Shown here: piece after piece, positions 9,186-18,073 of the stretch | Layout: every line of letters begins with the position of its first letter | How positions within the stretch are numbered: the first letter of the stretch is position 1 | Source of the DNA: Arthrobacter castelli DSM 16402 | GTDB taxonomy: Bacteria > Actinomycetota > Actinomycetes > Actinomycetales > Micrococcaceae | Assembly: GCF_000430705.1 (NCBI RefSeq) | Contig: NZ_AUMN01000009.1 | Location: 1-64,000, forward strand | Length of the DNA stretch: 64,000 nucleotides | Direction: 5' to 3' | Translations under genes and position numbers: made by a program | The notes under the pieces: model-generated | Database searches by the model: none | The model's input: only the letters and a program-made list of their open reading frames with translations | What the model was told of the DNA's origin: nothing

Positions 9186-9860
9186 ATGGCGCATTTTGTC
9201 ATCATGGGATGCGGCCGCGTAGGAGTCAGCCTGGCCCATACTCTCGATGACTCCGGCCATACGGTAACCATCATCGACCAGGACGAACGGGCGTTCCGCC
9301 GCCTGCGCAGCAGCTTTTCCGGTGAACAGGTCACCGGGGTCGGGTTCGACCGCGACACGTTGCGGGAGGCGGGCATCGATCATGCCTATGCGTTTGCGGC
9401 AGTCTCCAGCGGGGACAATTCGAATATCCTGGCCACCCGGGTGGCCAGGGAAACGTTCCACGTGCCGCATGTGGTGGCCAGGATCTATGACTCCGGGCGG
9501 GCGGAGATTTACCAGCGCCTCGGGATCCCCACTGTCGCCGCGGTGAGGTGGAGCGCCGACCAGGTGCTGCGCCGGATCCTGCCGGAGCAAAGTATCGCCG
9601 GCGATTTCCGTGAGTCGTCCGGACGGCTGATCCTCGGCGAGGTCAATCCCGATGCCGGATGGATCGGCCACCCGCTCACCGCCATGGAGCATGCAACCGG
9701 CGCCCGGGTTGCCTACATCACCCGCTTCGGCGAGGGGACCCTTCCCAAGGCCGACACCAGCTATCAGCAGGGCGACATCGTGCACATGATGATGGATCTG
9801 CAGGCCAGCGAGGAGATCAGCCGCATCCTGTCCAAGCCACCGGTGGAGGAGTCAGAGTGA
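9186..9860 (+). CDS. trkA: TrkA-family RCK potassium-regulatory protein (first of two)
   Basis: The 224-residue cytoplasmic protein has an N-terminal Rossmann RCK_N domain with the dinucleotide loop GCGRVGVSLA and acidic residues after the second strand (IIDQDERAF). An RCK_C domain follows. Such subunits gate K+ channels or transporters in response to NAD(H) or other nucleotides. The start is ATG 9186, with GGAG nine bases upstream; the frame is open 13 codons further without support. It overlaps the second trkA gene by GTGA, so they are translationally coupled. It corresponds to mycobacterial CeoB (Rv2691). Partner membrane protein: the divergent KimA-like permease is the obvious candidate, which is inference. 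Confidence 0.93.
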   Translation: MAHFVIMGCGRVGVSLAHTLDDSGHTVTIIDQDERAFRRLRSSFSGEQVTGVGFDRDTLREAGIDHAYAFAAVSSGDNSNILATRVARETFHVPHVVARIYDSGRAEIYQRLGIPTVAAVRWSADQVLRRILPEQSIAGDFRESSGRLILGEVNPDAGWIGHPLTAMEHATGARVAYITRFGEGTLPKADTSYQQGDIVHMMMDLQASEEISRILSKPPVEESE

Positions 9861-10528
9861 AAGTCGTCATTATTGGCGCCGGCAGTGTCGGCTCGTCCAT
9901 TGCCCGCGAACTTGTGTCCCACCGGCACCAGGTGATGATGATCGACCAGAAACCCGAGCTGTCCGCGCGCGGCGACCTCGATGTGCAGTGGATGGTCGGC
10001 GATGCCTGCGAACTGTCCACGCTGCAGGAAGCCCAACTGGAGGAAGCCGACGTCGTCGTCTCAGCCACCGGCGACGACAAGGTCAATCTGGTGGTCTCTT
10101 TGCTGGCGAAGTCGGAATTCGGGGTCTCCCGGACCGTTGGCCGGGTCAATAATCCGAAGAACGGGTGGATGTTCGACGATTCCTGGGGCGTCGACGTCGC
10201 CGTCAATACTCCCCGGCTGATGACCGCCCTGGTGGAGGAAGCCGTGGAGATCGGCGACCTGGTCCGGTTGCTGACCCTCCAGACAGGTGTCTCAACGCTT
10301 GTTGAATTCACAGTTCCCGAGGGTGCGGACCTGGTGGGACGGACGGTGGCCGCCATTGAGTGGCCGCAGGACGCCGTCCTGGTCGCCATCCTGCGCGACG
10401 ACGTGCCGATAACGCCCAGCCAGGATGACGTGCTTGAGGCCGGCGATGAATTGTTCTTCGTCACCACGATCGCCGCTGAGGACGAGCTGCGGCAGTTGCT
10501 CTCTGAGCAGCGACGCTTGGAAAACTAG
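9857..10528 (+). CDS. trkA: TrkA-family RCK potassium-regulatory protein (second of two)
   Basis: This 223-residue protein begins at GTG 9857, inside the stop of the first copy (GTGA overlap), with GGAGGAG upstream. It starts directly with the Rossmann loop VKVVIIGAGSVGSSIARELV and an acidic end of the second strand (MIDQKPE). An RCK_C domain ends around DELFFVTT. It matches mycobacterial CeoC (Rv2692). The two proteins probably form a hetero-oligomeric ring on one transporter. Its TAG overlaps the TAG of the converging DUF3159 gene (CTAG, 10525-10528), leaving no intergenic terminator. Confidence 0.93.
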   Translation: MKVVIIGAGSVGSSIARELVSHRHQVMMIDQKPELSARGDLDVQWMVGDACELSTLQEAQLEEADVVVSATGDDKVNLVVSLLAKSEFGVSRTVGRVNNPKNGWMFDDSWGVDVAVNTPRLMTALVEEAVEIGDLVRLLTLQTGVSTLVEFTVPEGADLVGRTVAAIEWPQDAVLVAILRDDVPITPSQDDVLEAGDELFFVTTIAAEDELRQLLSEQRRLEN

Positions 10529-11310
10529 GACAGCCGCTGTTCCGGGTGGTCGGTCTGTTGCTGGCGGTCGACTACCTCTTTGGGCCGCGAGATCATCCAG
10601 GCCACCCACAGGCCCAAAGCGTAGAGCGGGACCCCCATGATCAGCCGGGTGGTGCCGAGGGCCACAAGTGCCTCGGAAAAGTACAACGGCACCTGCACCA
10701 TCAGGCGCAGCGCCAGCACCGCCATAATCACCACGGTGGCCAGGTGGTACACCCGTCGCCGGGCCGGGTCCTTCTGCCAGTGCAGCCCCTCGCCCCGGAT
10801 GAACCCGAACAGCAGACCGGCCACCGGCCAGCGCACCGCCATCGAAATCAGCATCCCGGCGATGTAGGCGCTGTTGGTGATGAAACCGACGACGTAGAAA
10901 TCTTCTGCCTGGCCGGTGCTGTTGGCGACCAGGGCGCAGATTCCGACGCCGATCAATCCGGAAAACGCCTGCGTGACGGTGGTGCGCTGGATCAGCCGGG
11001 CGATGGTGAAGACCGCTGCGCTGGCCAGCGACGCGATCAACGAGACCTGCAGGTCGGAAATGGCCGTGAACAGCACCAGGAAGACCAGTCCGGGCAGAAT
11101 CGCCTCGATCAGTCCCCTGACACCGCCCACCGACTTGAGCACGTCGATCTGGCCGTCGCTGCGGCGCTCAATTCCGGACTGGGCAGCATAGCTTCCGGCG
11201 ACGTCGGCCAGCGACGGTTCCTTCGGCTGCTGTGTACCGTCGTCGGGCGAGCCGTCGTCGAGCCGGCCGTCGGCGTTCCGGTCCCCGTCTTCGGCGGGCT
11301 TGCTCATCAT
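10525..11310 (-). CDS. DUF3159 membrane protein
   Basis: The 261-residue protein has an acidic, disordered N-terminus (about 1-60), then about six hydrophobic helices with the family core GLIEAILPGLVFLVLFT and ARLIQRTTVTQAFSGLIGV. It ends in a charged cytoplasmic tail. DUF3159 function is unknown. It is conserved beside the TrkA pair and the OB-fold, DUF3710 and dut genes in many actinobacteria, and its position hints at ion or envelope homeostasis. Two ATG codons in tandem (11310 and 11307) could start it; using 11310 overlaps the upstream OB-fold gene by ATGA, which is typical coupling. Confidence 0.9.
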   Translation of the reverse strand: MMSKPAEDGDRNADGRLDDGSPDDGTQQPKEPSLADVAGSYAAQSGIERRSDGQIDVLKSVGGVRGLIEAILPGLVFLVLFTAISDLQVSLIASLASAAVFTIARLIQRTTVTQAFSGLIGVGICALVANSTGQAEDFYVVGFITNSAYIAGMLISMAVRWPVAGLLFGFIRGEGLHWQKDPARRRVYHLATVVIMAVLALRLMVQVPLYFSEALVALGTTRLIMGVPLYALGLWVAWMISRPKEVVDRQQQTDHPEQRLS

Positions 11311-11675
11311 CGGCTTTCCTGACTGGAGATAATTTCGTAACGCGGGTTGTAAATGGTCGGCATGCCGTCAGCGGCCGAAACCATTCCTTCAAGCTTGAGG
11401 GTTGTGCCAGCGGCGATCCCCGGAATCTGCCGCTGTCCGATCCAAATCAACCGTAACCGCCCGGCGCCGGAGGACCGGCGTGGCCCGGTATGCCCGGTAT
11501 CCGCACCGGAGCGGAGCGGAGCTTTCGTCTGCACCGACCCGCCCGTATCGGGTTGCCGCACCACAATTGCGGAGAACGACGGCGGCGCAGACGCCGGCGG
11601 GACGGTGATCGAATCGATCACGCCCAGGAACACGGCACGGGAGTGTTCAGCCAATGTGGGTGATTTCGGGACCAC
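11307..11675 (-). CDS. OB-fold nucleic-acid-binding domain protein
   Basis: A protein of about 122 residues. The C-terminal part has the pattern GRLRLIWIGQRQIPGIAAGT, KLEGMVSAADG and PTIYNPRYEII. This is typical of the small OB-fold (tRNA_anti-like) protein that follows DUF3710 in actinobacteria. The N-terminal part (SRAVFLGVIDSITVPP) is the first OB strand. The likely start is GTG 11673-11675, with GGAGG twelve bases upstream inside the DUF3710 gene, giving a 29-base out-of-frame overlap. A TTG at 11652-11654 is an alternative without a ribosome binding site. The longer upstream open frame is a shadow of DUF3710. Confidence 0.75.
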   Translation of the reverse strand: MVPKSPTLAEHSRAVFLGVIDSITVPPASAPPSFSAIVVRQPDTGGSVQTKAPLRSGADTGHTGPRRSSGAGRLRLIWIGQRQIPGIAAGTTLKLEGMVSAADGMPTIYNPRYEIISSQESR

Positions 11676-12378
11676 GCTTGAACCGGTCCTCCGGTGTCGG
11701 CTCCGCCGGTTTGTCTGCCGGCACGTGCCCCTCAGCATCCGTGACGGCATCCTTGGGCAGCCGCAATGGCAGCAGGTCACGCGGCGGCAGCGGGTTCTCG
11801 CCGCGGATGACGACCGCAGAGCGGAACAACCGTTCCAGGTTCTCGGCCTTCTCGCGGTCCAGGGCGGCGTCCCCTCCGAACACCCCGCGCAGGAACCAGC
11901 GCGGGCCATCGAATCCGATGAAACGTGCCACGCGGTAGCCGCGCTTTCCGTCGGAAGTTTCGGCGGGCAGCTTGGCCACAACTTCCTGGCCGAACCGTCC
12001 TTTTACTTCTTCGACGGTGCCGCCTTGCGACCCCACCGATGAGGCAATCTGGCCGCGGATTTCATCCCACAACCCTTCCGAACGGGGCGCGGCGAACGCT
12101 TGCAACTGCAGGCTGGAACCGTGCAGGTCCAGGGTCAGGGCCACCACCCGTTTGGTCCGTTCCTCCACTTCCAGCCGAAGCTGCAGCCCTTCAGTGGGGG
12201 GAACCAGTATGGAGCCGAGGTCCACATAACCATCATGGCTTCCGATCTCCTCCGCGTCGTAGGGACCGTTCGGTTCCGTATCGGCCTGCGATGGTTCATC
12301 GGCAGCCTCTTCGGTGGCGGGGGCCTCTTCCGTTGCCTCTACGGCTTCTTCTTTCTTCTTCCGGCGCCCGAATGCCAT
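11647..12378 (-). CDS. DUF3710 family protein
   Basis: This 243-residue soluble protein starts MAFGRRKKKEE and has an acidic low-complexity segment to about residue 45. The conserved core follows: GYVDLGSILVPPTEGLQLRL, LTLDLHGSSLQLQAFAAPR, GLWDEIRGQIASSV and GPRWFLRGVFGG. The family is unique to actinobacteria and its function is unknown. It is the second gene of a dut / DUF3710 / OB-fold / DUF3159 minus-strand series with short gaps or overlaps, probably one operon. Confidence 0.93.
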   Translation of the reverse strand: MAFGRRKKKEEAVEATEEAPATEEAADEPSQADTEPNGPYDAEEIGSHDGYVDLGSILVPPTEGLQLRLEVEERTKRVVALTLDLHGSSLQLQAFAAPRSEGLWDEIRGQIASSVGSQGGTVEEVKGRFGQEVVAKLPAETSDGKRGYRVARFIGFDGPRWFLRGVFGGDAALDREKAENLERLFRSAVVIRGENPLPPRDLLPLRLPKDAVTDAEGHVPADKPAEPTPEDRFKRGPEITHIG

Positions 12379-12431
12379 GACTGGGTTCCTCTCATTGGTG
12401 GTGTGGCTTGCGTCAACGGCGGCGCAACACG

Positions 12432-12905
12432 TTAGTGCGCCGCGAAACCGCCAGTGGATCCGAACCCGCCCGCGCCGCGCACCGAGCCGGGCAGTTCGTC
12501 CACCAGATGGAATCTTGCCTGTTCCACCCGTTGAATAACCATTTGTGCAATTCTATCGCCGCGGTCCAACTTGATGGGTTCCTGCCGGTCGGTATTGAGC
12601 AAGGTCACCGAAATCTCGCCCCTGTATCCGGCGTCCACGGTGCCGGGAGCATTAACAATCGTCAGGCCGAGCCGGGTGGCCAGGCCGGAACGGGGATGAA
12701 TCAGCGCCACGTAGCCGGCCGGCAGGGCAATCGCCACACCGGTGGGGACCAAGGCCCGCTCGCCCGGGGCCAACTCAACATCCTGCCGTGTCCTCAGATC
12801 CGCTCCGGCATCACCGGGATGCGCGTAACTGGGCGGCTCCAGGTCCGGATCGAGCAGTTGCAGCTCAATATCGAGGGGCGATTCCCCCGGCTGTCGTTGA
12901 TCCAC
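12432..12905 (-). CDS. dut: Deoxyuridine 5'-triphosphate nucleotidohydrolase (dUTPase)
   Basis: The 157-residue trimeric dUTPase hydrolyses dUTP to dUMP and pyrophosphate, keeping uracil out of DNA and feeding thymidylate synthesis. Motifs in order: [50 protein letters not shown] and the C-terminal arm [12 protein letters not shown] that closes over the active site. The start is GTG 12903-12905, with GGAG six bases upstream; the frame is open further but carries no family residues. It is the first gene of the minus-strand series leading to DUF3710. Confidence 0.97.
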   Translation of the reverse strand: MDQRQPGESPLDIELQLLDPDLEPPSYAHPGDAGADLRTRQDVELAPGERALVPTGVAIALPAGYVALIHPRSGLATRLGLTIVNAPGTVDAGYRGEISVTLLNTDRQEPIKLDRGDRIAQMVIQRVEQARFHLVDELPGSVRGAGGFGSTGGFAAH

Positions 12906-13212
12906 GTCTCTCTCCTGCTGTTGGCGTTGGGTCAGCTCATCACTGTAGCCTTTCCGGCTGAACGTCCACGCAGTCCTGCGACCCTGCACGGTTACAGCCT
13001 GCTGGCGTCGAGTGGTCATTTTCTGCCGGAATCGCGACGGTTGGACACTATCCCTCCATTTCGACCCAGCCATTCCGGCACTTATCGTCCTACCGGCGGG
13101 CGCGGACTGCGCAAGGCCAGAGCACGGGCCGCGCCGGGCCGGACCGTGAGCAGGGGCCGCATTCACGACGGCCGGAGGTGAAATGGTCCGGCAAAGATGA
13201 AAAGCTGGCCCT
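12906..13212. other. Divergent dut / DUF3093 intergenic region with a five-codon mini-ORF
   Basis: The 307-base stretch should contain promoters for both sides, but no clear pair was found. Near its right end a perfect GGAGGTGA precedes ATG GTC CGG CAA AGA TGA (13183-13200), encoding MVRQR. The DUF3093 start follows 12 bases later and has only a weak ribosome binding site of its own. Confidence 0.4.
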
Positions 13213-13719
13213 ATGTCAGATTCTTCCCCGCCGACCGGATCCGCGCCGCCGGCGGCCGAGCCTCTCTACCGCGAAAAGATGTGGCCCGCGCCGTGGATAT
13301 GGGTGGTGGTCCTCGGATTCTCCGGAGCAGGAATATTCATCTTCGCTCCGATCAGCATCTCCGCCGGCATCACTGCCGCCATCGTACTCCTGGTGATCGT
13401 CAGCGCGCTGCTGATCCTGTCCACCCCGACCATCGTGGTCACGGAACAGACCGTGCAGGTGGGCCGGGCAGTTATCGAGCGCCGCTTTGTCGGCACTGTT
13501 GAGAGCTTCACCGGCAGTGAGGCCACCGAGCAGCGGGGTACTAAACTACACGGGTTGGCGTATGTGTGTATCCGGGGGTGGATCAGTCCCGTCGTCAGGA
13601 TCGAGATCACCGACGAATCCGACCCGACTCCGTACTGGCTGGCCTCCACACGGCGGCCGCGACAACTGGCCGCGGTGGTATCCGGCCGGCGGACGGGAAC
13701 GTCGACGCCCGAATCCTGA
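13213..13719 (+). CDS. DUF3093 membrane protein
   Basis: This 168-residue protein has two adjacent membrane helices (about residues 30-75) and a C-terminal domain of beta character. Family features are [16 protein letters not shown] at the start of the first helix, [16 protein letters not shown], and a late [20 protein letters not shown]3093 function is unknown, and it is conserved next to dut in actinobacteria. A start at ATG 13213 fits the family length; its own ribosome binding site is weak (see the mini-ORF just upstream). Confidence 0.9.
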   Translation: MSDSSPPTGSAPPAAEPLYREKMWPAPWIWVVVLGFSGAGIFIFAPISISAGITAAIVLLVIVSALLILSTPTIVVTEQTVQVGRAVIERRFVGTVESFTGSEATEQRGTKLHGLAYVCIRGWISPVVRIEITDESDPTPYWLASTRRPRQLAAVVSGRRTGTSTPES

Positions 13720-13874
13720 CCTGGGTTCTTCGGCGTGGCGGATCCACCGTTGGTCCCCGTGGCGGATCGGCACGGAAACAGCGGCACATCAGCGCCACGC
13801 CCGCGTGGTAGTAGGAAAAACGGACCCACGATGGCACAGTTTATGCAGGAGTATATGTCTGGCGGAGGTAAGTA

Positions 13875-15185
13875 ATGCAGGATCTACGGCTGGTGGGTGT
13901 TCACGATGGTGGTGAACATCTGCTCTTGAGCGGCGCCGGCGGCGACATTTATCGGCTGCGTATCGATGAAGCGTTGCGGGTCGCTGCCTCCAGGAACCCG
14001 CAGCGCTTTGGGGCGTCCGGCCCCGCGCCTGCCAACTCCAGACCCCGGCCAACGGAGCCGGTGGTCAGCATGTCTCCGCGCGATATCCAGTCCCGCATCC
14101 GTGCCGGTGCCACGGCCGAGGAAGTCGCTTCCGAATCCGGGCTGGACCTGGCGCGCGTTGAACGCTATGAGGGACCGGTGCAGGCTGAGCGCGACCACAC
14201 GGCGCAGCAGGCGCAAAAGGTGGAGGTCGCCGCTGCGCTGCCGAACAACGACGGCTACCGCTCCGCCTTCGGCGATAATCCGGCCAGTCTCGGAGAGATG
14301 GTCGCACACCGCTTGACCGCCTTTGGCCTGGATTCCGGTTCCGTCGACTGGGATGCCTGGCGGCGTCCCGACGGGGCATGGGATGTCGTGGCGCACTTCG
14401 AGGCAACGTCCGATGCGGCTGCCGGCATTGGTGAGCAGCCGCCGGCCCAATGGATTTTCAACCCCGTGCGCAAGACGTTGCACAACAGCAACCGCTGGGC
14501 TCAGGTGCTCAGCGAACTCGAGCCCATGGACGGTCCTGTTCCGGCACGGCGGTTGTCTGCAGTGGCCGATCGGGTGTTCGATTTCGAGGCCGAGCAGGAC
14601 GAAGCGACCGAGGCACAGGCCGACGAGGATCCGGAGTCCTCATCGGCCGATCCGGGCAATCTGCTGGATGTCTTGCGGTCACGGCGCGGCCAGCGCATCG
14701 GCGCCGACGAAGAGGGCGACGACGCCTTGGCCATGATGCTCAGCCGCGGCGGGGGTGTGCCCGCGGCCCACCCCAGGGATGAAGAAGCGGCCGACGCGGA
14801 CGCTTCCGAACGGGACGACTCCGCTACGGCTCCCGCCTTGAGCCTCGCACCGGCATATACCGCCGCTGACGACGAGGGCAACCATCAGTTGCATGACGGC
14901 GTCAGCGACGAAACCAGCGAGATCACCATTTCCGGAGCGCCAAAGCAGGAAGACGACGTCGACGGCGGCAGCCAGAGCGCTGTCGACGGCCACGACGCCG
15001 CCGACAGCCACGGCGGCGACGGCAGCCGGGACGGGGATCCGGACGCCGGCCGCGCCGCTGCACAGCCGGCTGCAGCTGACGAGGATCCGGCAGTGTCCGA
15101 GGCGGCAGACAGGAAGCAGAACAAGCAAAAACGCTCCAGCGTTCCCAGCTGGGACGAAATCGTGTTTGGCACCAAAGGCGACTGA
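13875..15185 (+). CDS. sepH: Septation protein SepH (DUF3071)
   Basis: The 436-residue protein starts MQDLRLVGVHDGGEHLLLSG after a GGAGG site. The N-terminal DUF3071 region (about 1-230) contains a helix-turn-helix (MSPRDIQSRIRAGATAEEVA) and a conserved block ending NPVRKTLHNSNRWAQVLSE. The C-terminal 200 residues are acidic, low-complexity and disordered, with a basic end. SepH was shown in Streptomyces to bind FtsZ and stimulate its assembly during division. It is probably monocistronic; the next gene converges. Confidence 0.92.
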   Translation: MQDLRLVGVHDGGEHLLLSGAGGDIYRLRIDEALRVAASRNPQRFGASGPAPANSRPRPTEPVVSMSPRDIQSRIRAGATAEEVASESGLDLARVERYEGPVQAERDHTAQQAQKVEVAAALPNNDGYRSAFGDNPASLGEMVAHRLTAFGLDSGSVDWDAWRRPDGAWDVVAHFEATSDAAAGIGEQPPAQWIFNPVRKTLHNSNRWAQVLSELEPMDGPVPARRLSAVADRVFDFEAEQDEATEAQADEDPESSSADPGNLLDVLRSRRGQRIGADEEGDDALAMMLSRGGGVPAAHPRDEEAADADASERDDSATAPALSLAPAYTAADDEGNHQLHDGVSDETSEITISGAPKQEDDVDGGSQSAVDGHDAADSHGGDGSRDGDPDAGRAAAQPAAADEDPAVSEAADRKQNKQKRSSVPSWDEIVFGTKGD

Positions 15186-15265
15186 ATCTGTCCTGGAACG
15201 CCCCGGGTTGAAAAAGCCCCGGGCCAGCGGATGGCAACTGCGAAGCTCGCCCGCGCCTGAGTCCG

Positions 15266-16036
15266 CTAAGCCCGGGCGTCACGCCGTATAGTGGGCAGAC
15301 GCGGACTGAGGGCGCAGGAATCGAATGGCAGCACCTGGTCCGTCTCGGCCATGACATTGGCCTGATGAGCCGTCACGCGGCGCATGTAGTGCCGCCGGCA
15401 TAATGTCTCGTACCCGGTCACCGGCCCGCCATCTGCGAGGTCATCGAGTCCGGCGCCGGACAACACCTCCTGCTGCAGCGGTTCCTCTCCCCCGACCGAC
15501 CAGTCTGACGTGACATCGCCTACCACCACCTGATCGCCTTCGACCACCATCACGCCATCAACCGTGCGGGCATTGTGGGTGGCTCGCCGCCCGCACCAGC
15601 ACAAGGCTTCGACCTGGAGCACCTGCACCCGGTCGGAGAGTTCGATCAGGCGCTGCGACCCGGGAAAGAGCCGCGTGCGGAAGTCGGAGGTGATCCCGAA
15701 GGCGAAGACGTCCACGTCCATCTCGTCGACCAGCCGTGCCAACTGCTCCACCTGCTGCGCAGTATAGAACTGCGCCTCGTCGCAGATCAGGTAATCGACG
15801 GACCCGCCGGCGGTGCGGCTGCGAACCACCTCATCCCAAAAGTCAGTGGTTGCCACCACCTCGACGGCGTCGGTACGCAGTCCCAGCCGGCTGGTGATCT
15901 TCGATTCCCCGGCCCGGTCGCGGCAGCTGAACAGCATCCCGCCGCGGCCGCGGGCTCGATGGTTGTAGTCCATTTGCAGTGCCAGCGTCGACTTTCCGCA
16001 ATCCATGGTTCCGGAGAAGAAAACCAGCTCAGCCAC
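15266..16036 (-). CDS. tdk: Thymidine kinase
   Basis: This 256-residue type II thymidine kinase phosphorylates thymidine to dTMP with ATP in the salvage pathway. It has the P-loop GTMDCGKS (residues 9-16), the Walker B-like ICDEAQFY, and the zinc pairs CWC and CRRHY with the lasso region between them. The C-terminus is longer than in E. coli Tdk (205 residues). The start is GTG 16034-16036, with GGAAAGG eight bases upstream. It overlaps the end of the upstream phosphodiesterase gene by eight bases, so the two form an operon. Confidence 0.95.
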   Translation of the reverse strand: MAELVFFSGTMDCGKSTLALQMDYNHRARGRGGMLFSCRDRAGESKITSRLGLRTDAVEVVATTDFWDEVVRSRTAGGSVDYLICDEAQFYTAQQVEQLARLVDEMDVDVFAFGITSDFRTRLFPGSQRLIELSDRVQVLQVEALCWCGRRATHNARTVDGVMVVEGDQVVVGDVTSDWSVGGEEPLQQEVLSGAGLDDLADGGPVTGYETLCRRHYMRRVTAHQANVMAETDQVLPFDSCALSPRLPTIRRDARA

Positions 16037-17234
16037 GTACAGCCTTTCCTGCTCCTGCACGCCTGGCGGCGGTGCCGGCCACTTCGATATCCAGCATCGG
16101 AACATGACGCTCCGCCCGCGTCAGTGAACCGTGCTGGCCCACAACCTCCATGGCCGCAGAACGCACCCGGCGGGTGTCGTAGAAAGCCACCGGTTCCCGC
16201 GCAGCGACCAGCACGTCGCCGATCCGGGGCAACACCGTCCTGCTCACGGTGTCGCCGAAATACCCCGCACTGACGGCCTCGTCCCGGGTCATGATCCACG
16301 CCTGGTGTCCATGGGCGGCTGACCAGGCCTCGATCAGCGCCGCCCGGGTCCGTTCGGTGGCGTCGGGTTCCAGGTACAGGTGCACCATCCGGGGTTCGCC
16401 TCCGGTATGCCGCACACCCTGGATCAATGATCCCTGCGTCGAATAGTCATACCGGTTCGATTCGGGCACATCGACCATTCCGTGGTCGGCGGTGAGCAGC
16501 AGCCTGGTCCCTGCCGGCAATTGGCTGCTTAACCGCCGCATGGCCCCGTCCAGTTCTTCCAACTCGTACTCCCACTCGGGCGAGCCGCAACCGTAGCGGT
16601 GTCCGGCCCGGTCCAGTTCGTTGAAGTAGAGGTACATCAGCATCCGCCGGTTCGACGCCATCGCCTCGGCGGCCACCGCCGTCTTGGCGTGGGTGGACCT
16701 CGCCGGAAGGAATGTTCCCCCACGCAGAGCTGCCCGGGTCATGGCCGATTCAGCGAACTTCGGCAGGCTCACAGTGGCGACAGGAACCTCGGATTCGACC
16801 TGTTCGAATACGGTGCGGTGCGGCTGCCAGGTCAGTGGATCGACGCGTCGGTCCCAGCCGCCGAGCATATTGACGACCTTGTCCTGTTCGGGATCCAGCA
16901 CGTCGTAACCGACCATTCCATGTGCGCCGGGGACCTGTCCGGTGCCCAGCGATGCCAGCGACGTGGCCGTGGTGGAGGGAAACGCCGAGGACAAAGTCGG
17001 CGCCGAGTCCGCCGCACGGCGCAGGAACGGTGCGTGCCCCCCGGCGGCCTTGAGCAATGCGGAGCCAAGTCCATCGACCAGCACCACGCAGATCCGATCC
17101 GCGGGCCGGTACGACAGTTGATTGGTGAATCCGGAAATACCCATGGCGGCGGCGGCACTGGTCAGTACTTCTGTCACCGAGTTCCGCCCGTAGGCCGGTG
17201 CGGCAGGCAGCGGCTGGGCGGGCGAAGAGCTCAT
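16029..17234 (-). CDS. Alkaline phosphatase-superfamily nucleotide pyrophosphatase/phosphodiesterase
   Basis: The 401-residue protein is of the type-I phosphodiesterase/nucleotide pyrophosphatase family. Visible metal and nucleophile motifs are VVLVDGLGSALL (first Asp), AFPSTTATSLASLGTG with the nucleophilic Thr, LYFNELDRAGHRYG (Asp and His) and LLTADHGMVDV (Asp-His). No signal peptide is seen, so it is probably cytosolic. Substrate is unknown. It overlaps tdk downstream and lies four bases from the DUF5998 gene upstream, forming a three-gene operon. Confidence 0.88.
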   Translation of the reverse strand: MSSSPAQPLPAAPAYGRNSVTEVLTSAAAAMGISGFTNQLSYRPADRICVVLVDGLGSALLKAAGGHAPFLRRAADSAPTLSSAFPSTTATSLASLGTGQVPGAHGMVGYDVLDPEQDKVVNMLGGWDRRVDPLTWQPHRTVFEQVESEVPVATVSLPKFAESAMTRAALRGGTFLPARSTHAKTAVAAEAMASNRRMLMYLYFNELDRAGHRYGCGSPEWEYELEELDGAMRRLSSQLPAGTRLLLTADHGMVDVPESNRYDYSTQGSLIQGVRHTGGEPRMVHLYLEPDATERTRAALIEAWSAAHGHQAWIMTRDEAVSAGYFGDTVSRTVLPRIGDVLVAAREPVAFYDTRRVRSAAMEVVGQHGSLTRAERHVPMLDIEVAGTAARRAGAGKAVRG

Positions 17235-17237
17235 CCG

Positions 17238-17927
17238 CTACCGCTGGTGGTGGCCGCGCGCAGCCCGTCCGCCGAGATTCGTCAATCGCGCCCTGGGCTG
17301 GTCCATTCCGGCCTGCTCGGTGCGGGGCACGGGTGAACCGCTGGTATTAGCCCTGCGCAGCGCCCGGGCGAACGACTTGGCATTCTCCACCGCATTGGTG
17401 CCGTCTGCTTCTTCGCTGACGCGCATCACAATGTCTTCCTGGGCAATCGTGCCCGTGTAGCCATGATCCGCTTCGCACTCCGGATCTCCGCAACTGGCCG
17501 GGCCCATGTCGATGCGTTGACCACCGGACCAGGCAATGGCCAGCGTCAGCTCACGGACCGGATCCGAGGGCTGGTAGTTCTGCGGCTGCGTGTAAAGGTA
17601 GCTCAATACCACCGAACGGATCTGGGTGACCGGAACGGATTCGGTTGATATCTGAGCGACCACCTGGTCCCCGTCGTCGTCGAGCTGCTGGTCGTCGACA
17701 TGGGTGATGACCATCATGTCAGCCGTCAGCACCAGCACCGTAATGTGCCGGTGGACCTCGGTCCTGTCGAAATGGGTCTCCAGATGGACCAGATGTGACA
17801 GCGGTTCCCGCTCATCCAATGCATCCTGGACCACGTCGGCGACCATGCGGGGATAAAACCCTGCCTGCTGCAGCGAGGTGTCCAGCCGTTGCGCTTCATC
17901 GTCAGTGGTACTGCGCGAGTCAGTCAT
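17238..17927 (-). CDS. DUF5998 family protein (PH-like)
   Basis: This 229-residue soluble protein starts MTDSRSTTDDEAQRLDTSLQQAGFYP and carries the conserved HLETHFDRTEVHRHITVLVL, SESVPVTQIRSVVLSYLY-like and MGPASCGDPECEADHGYTG segments. The last holds a C-x4-C-x3-H cluster that could bind a metal. The start is ATG 17925-17927 preceded by GGGGGA; an extra 33 in-frame codons upstream are not conserved. Function is unknown. It is conserved beside the phosphodiesterase gene in Micrococcales. Confidence 0.85.
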   Translation of the reverse strand: MTDSRSTTDDEAQRLDTSLQQAGFYPRMVADVVQDALDEREPLSHLVHLETHFDRTEVHRHITVLVLTADMMVITHVDDQQLDDDGDQVVAQISTESVPVTQIRSVVLSYLYTQPQNYQPSDPVRELTLAIAWSGGQRIDMGPASCGDPECEADHGYTGTIAQEDIVMRVSEEADGTNAVENAKSFARALRRANTSGSPVPRTEQAGMDQPRARLTNLGGRAARGHHQR

Positions 17928-18073
17928 ATCCCCCAGTTTCCCAGAAAGAGCACCGCAGGCATAACGCGGCACCGGCGGTTGCGGTCCCCGTTGTGCGGGC
18001 ACGATTACGGGCTCTGTTACGGGCACGGTGTGGGCTCGGGACTCGGTGCGACTCGGTGCCGTTCAGTTGCCGG

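Noticed and set aside
15200-15235. Terminator between sepH and tdk from two CCCGGG copies
   Set aside because: CCCGGG is self-complementary, so the apparent 6-bp stem is weak and has no T-run.
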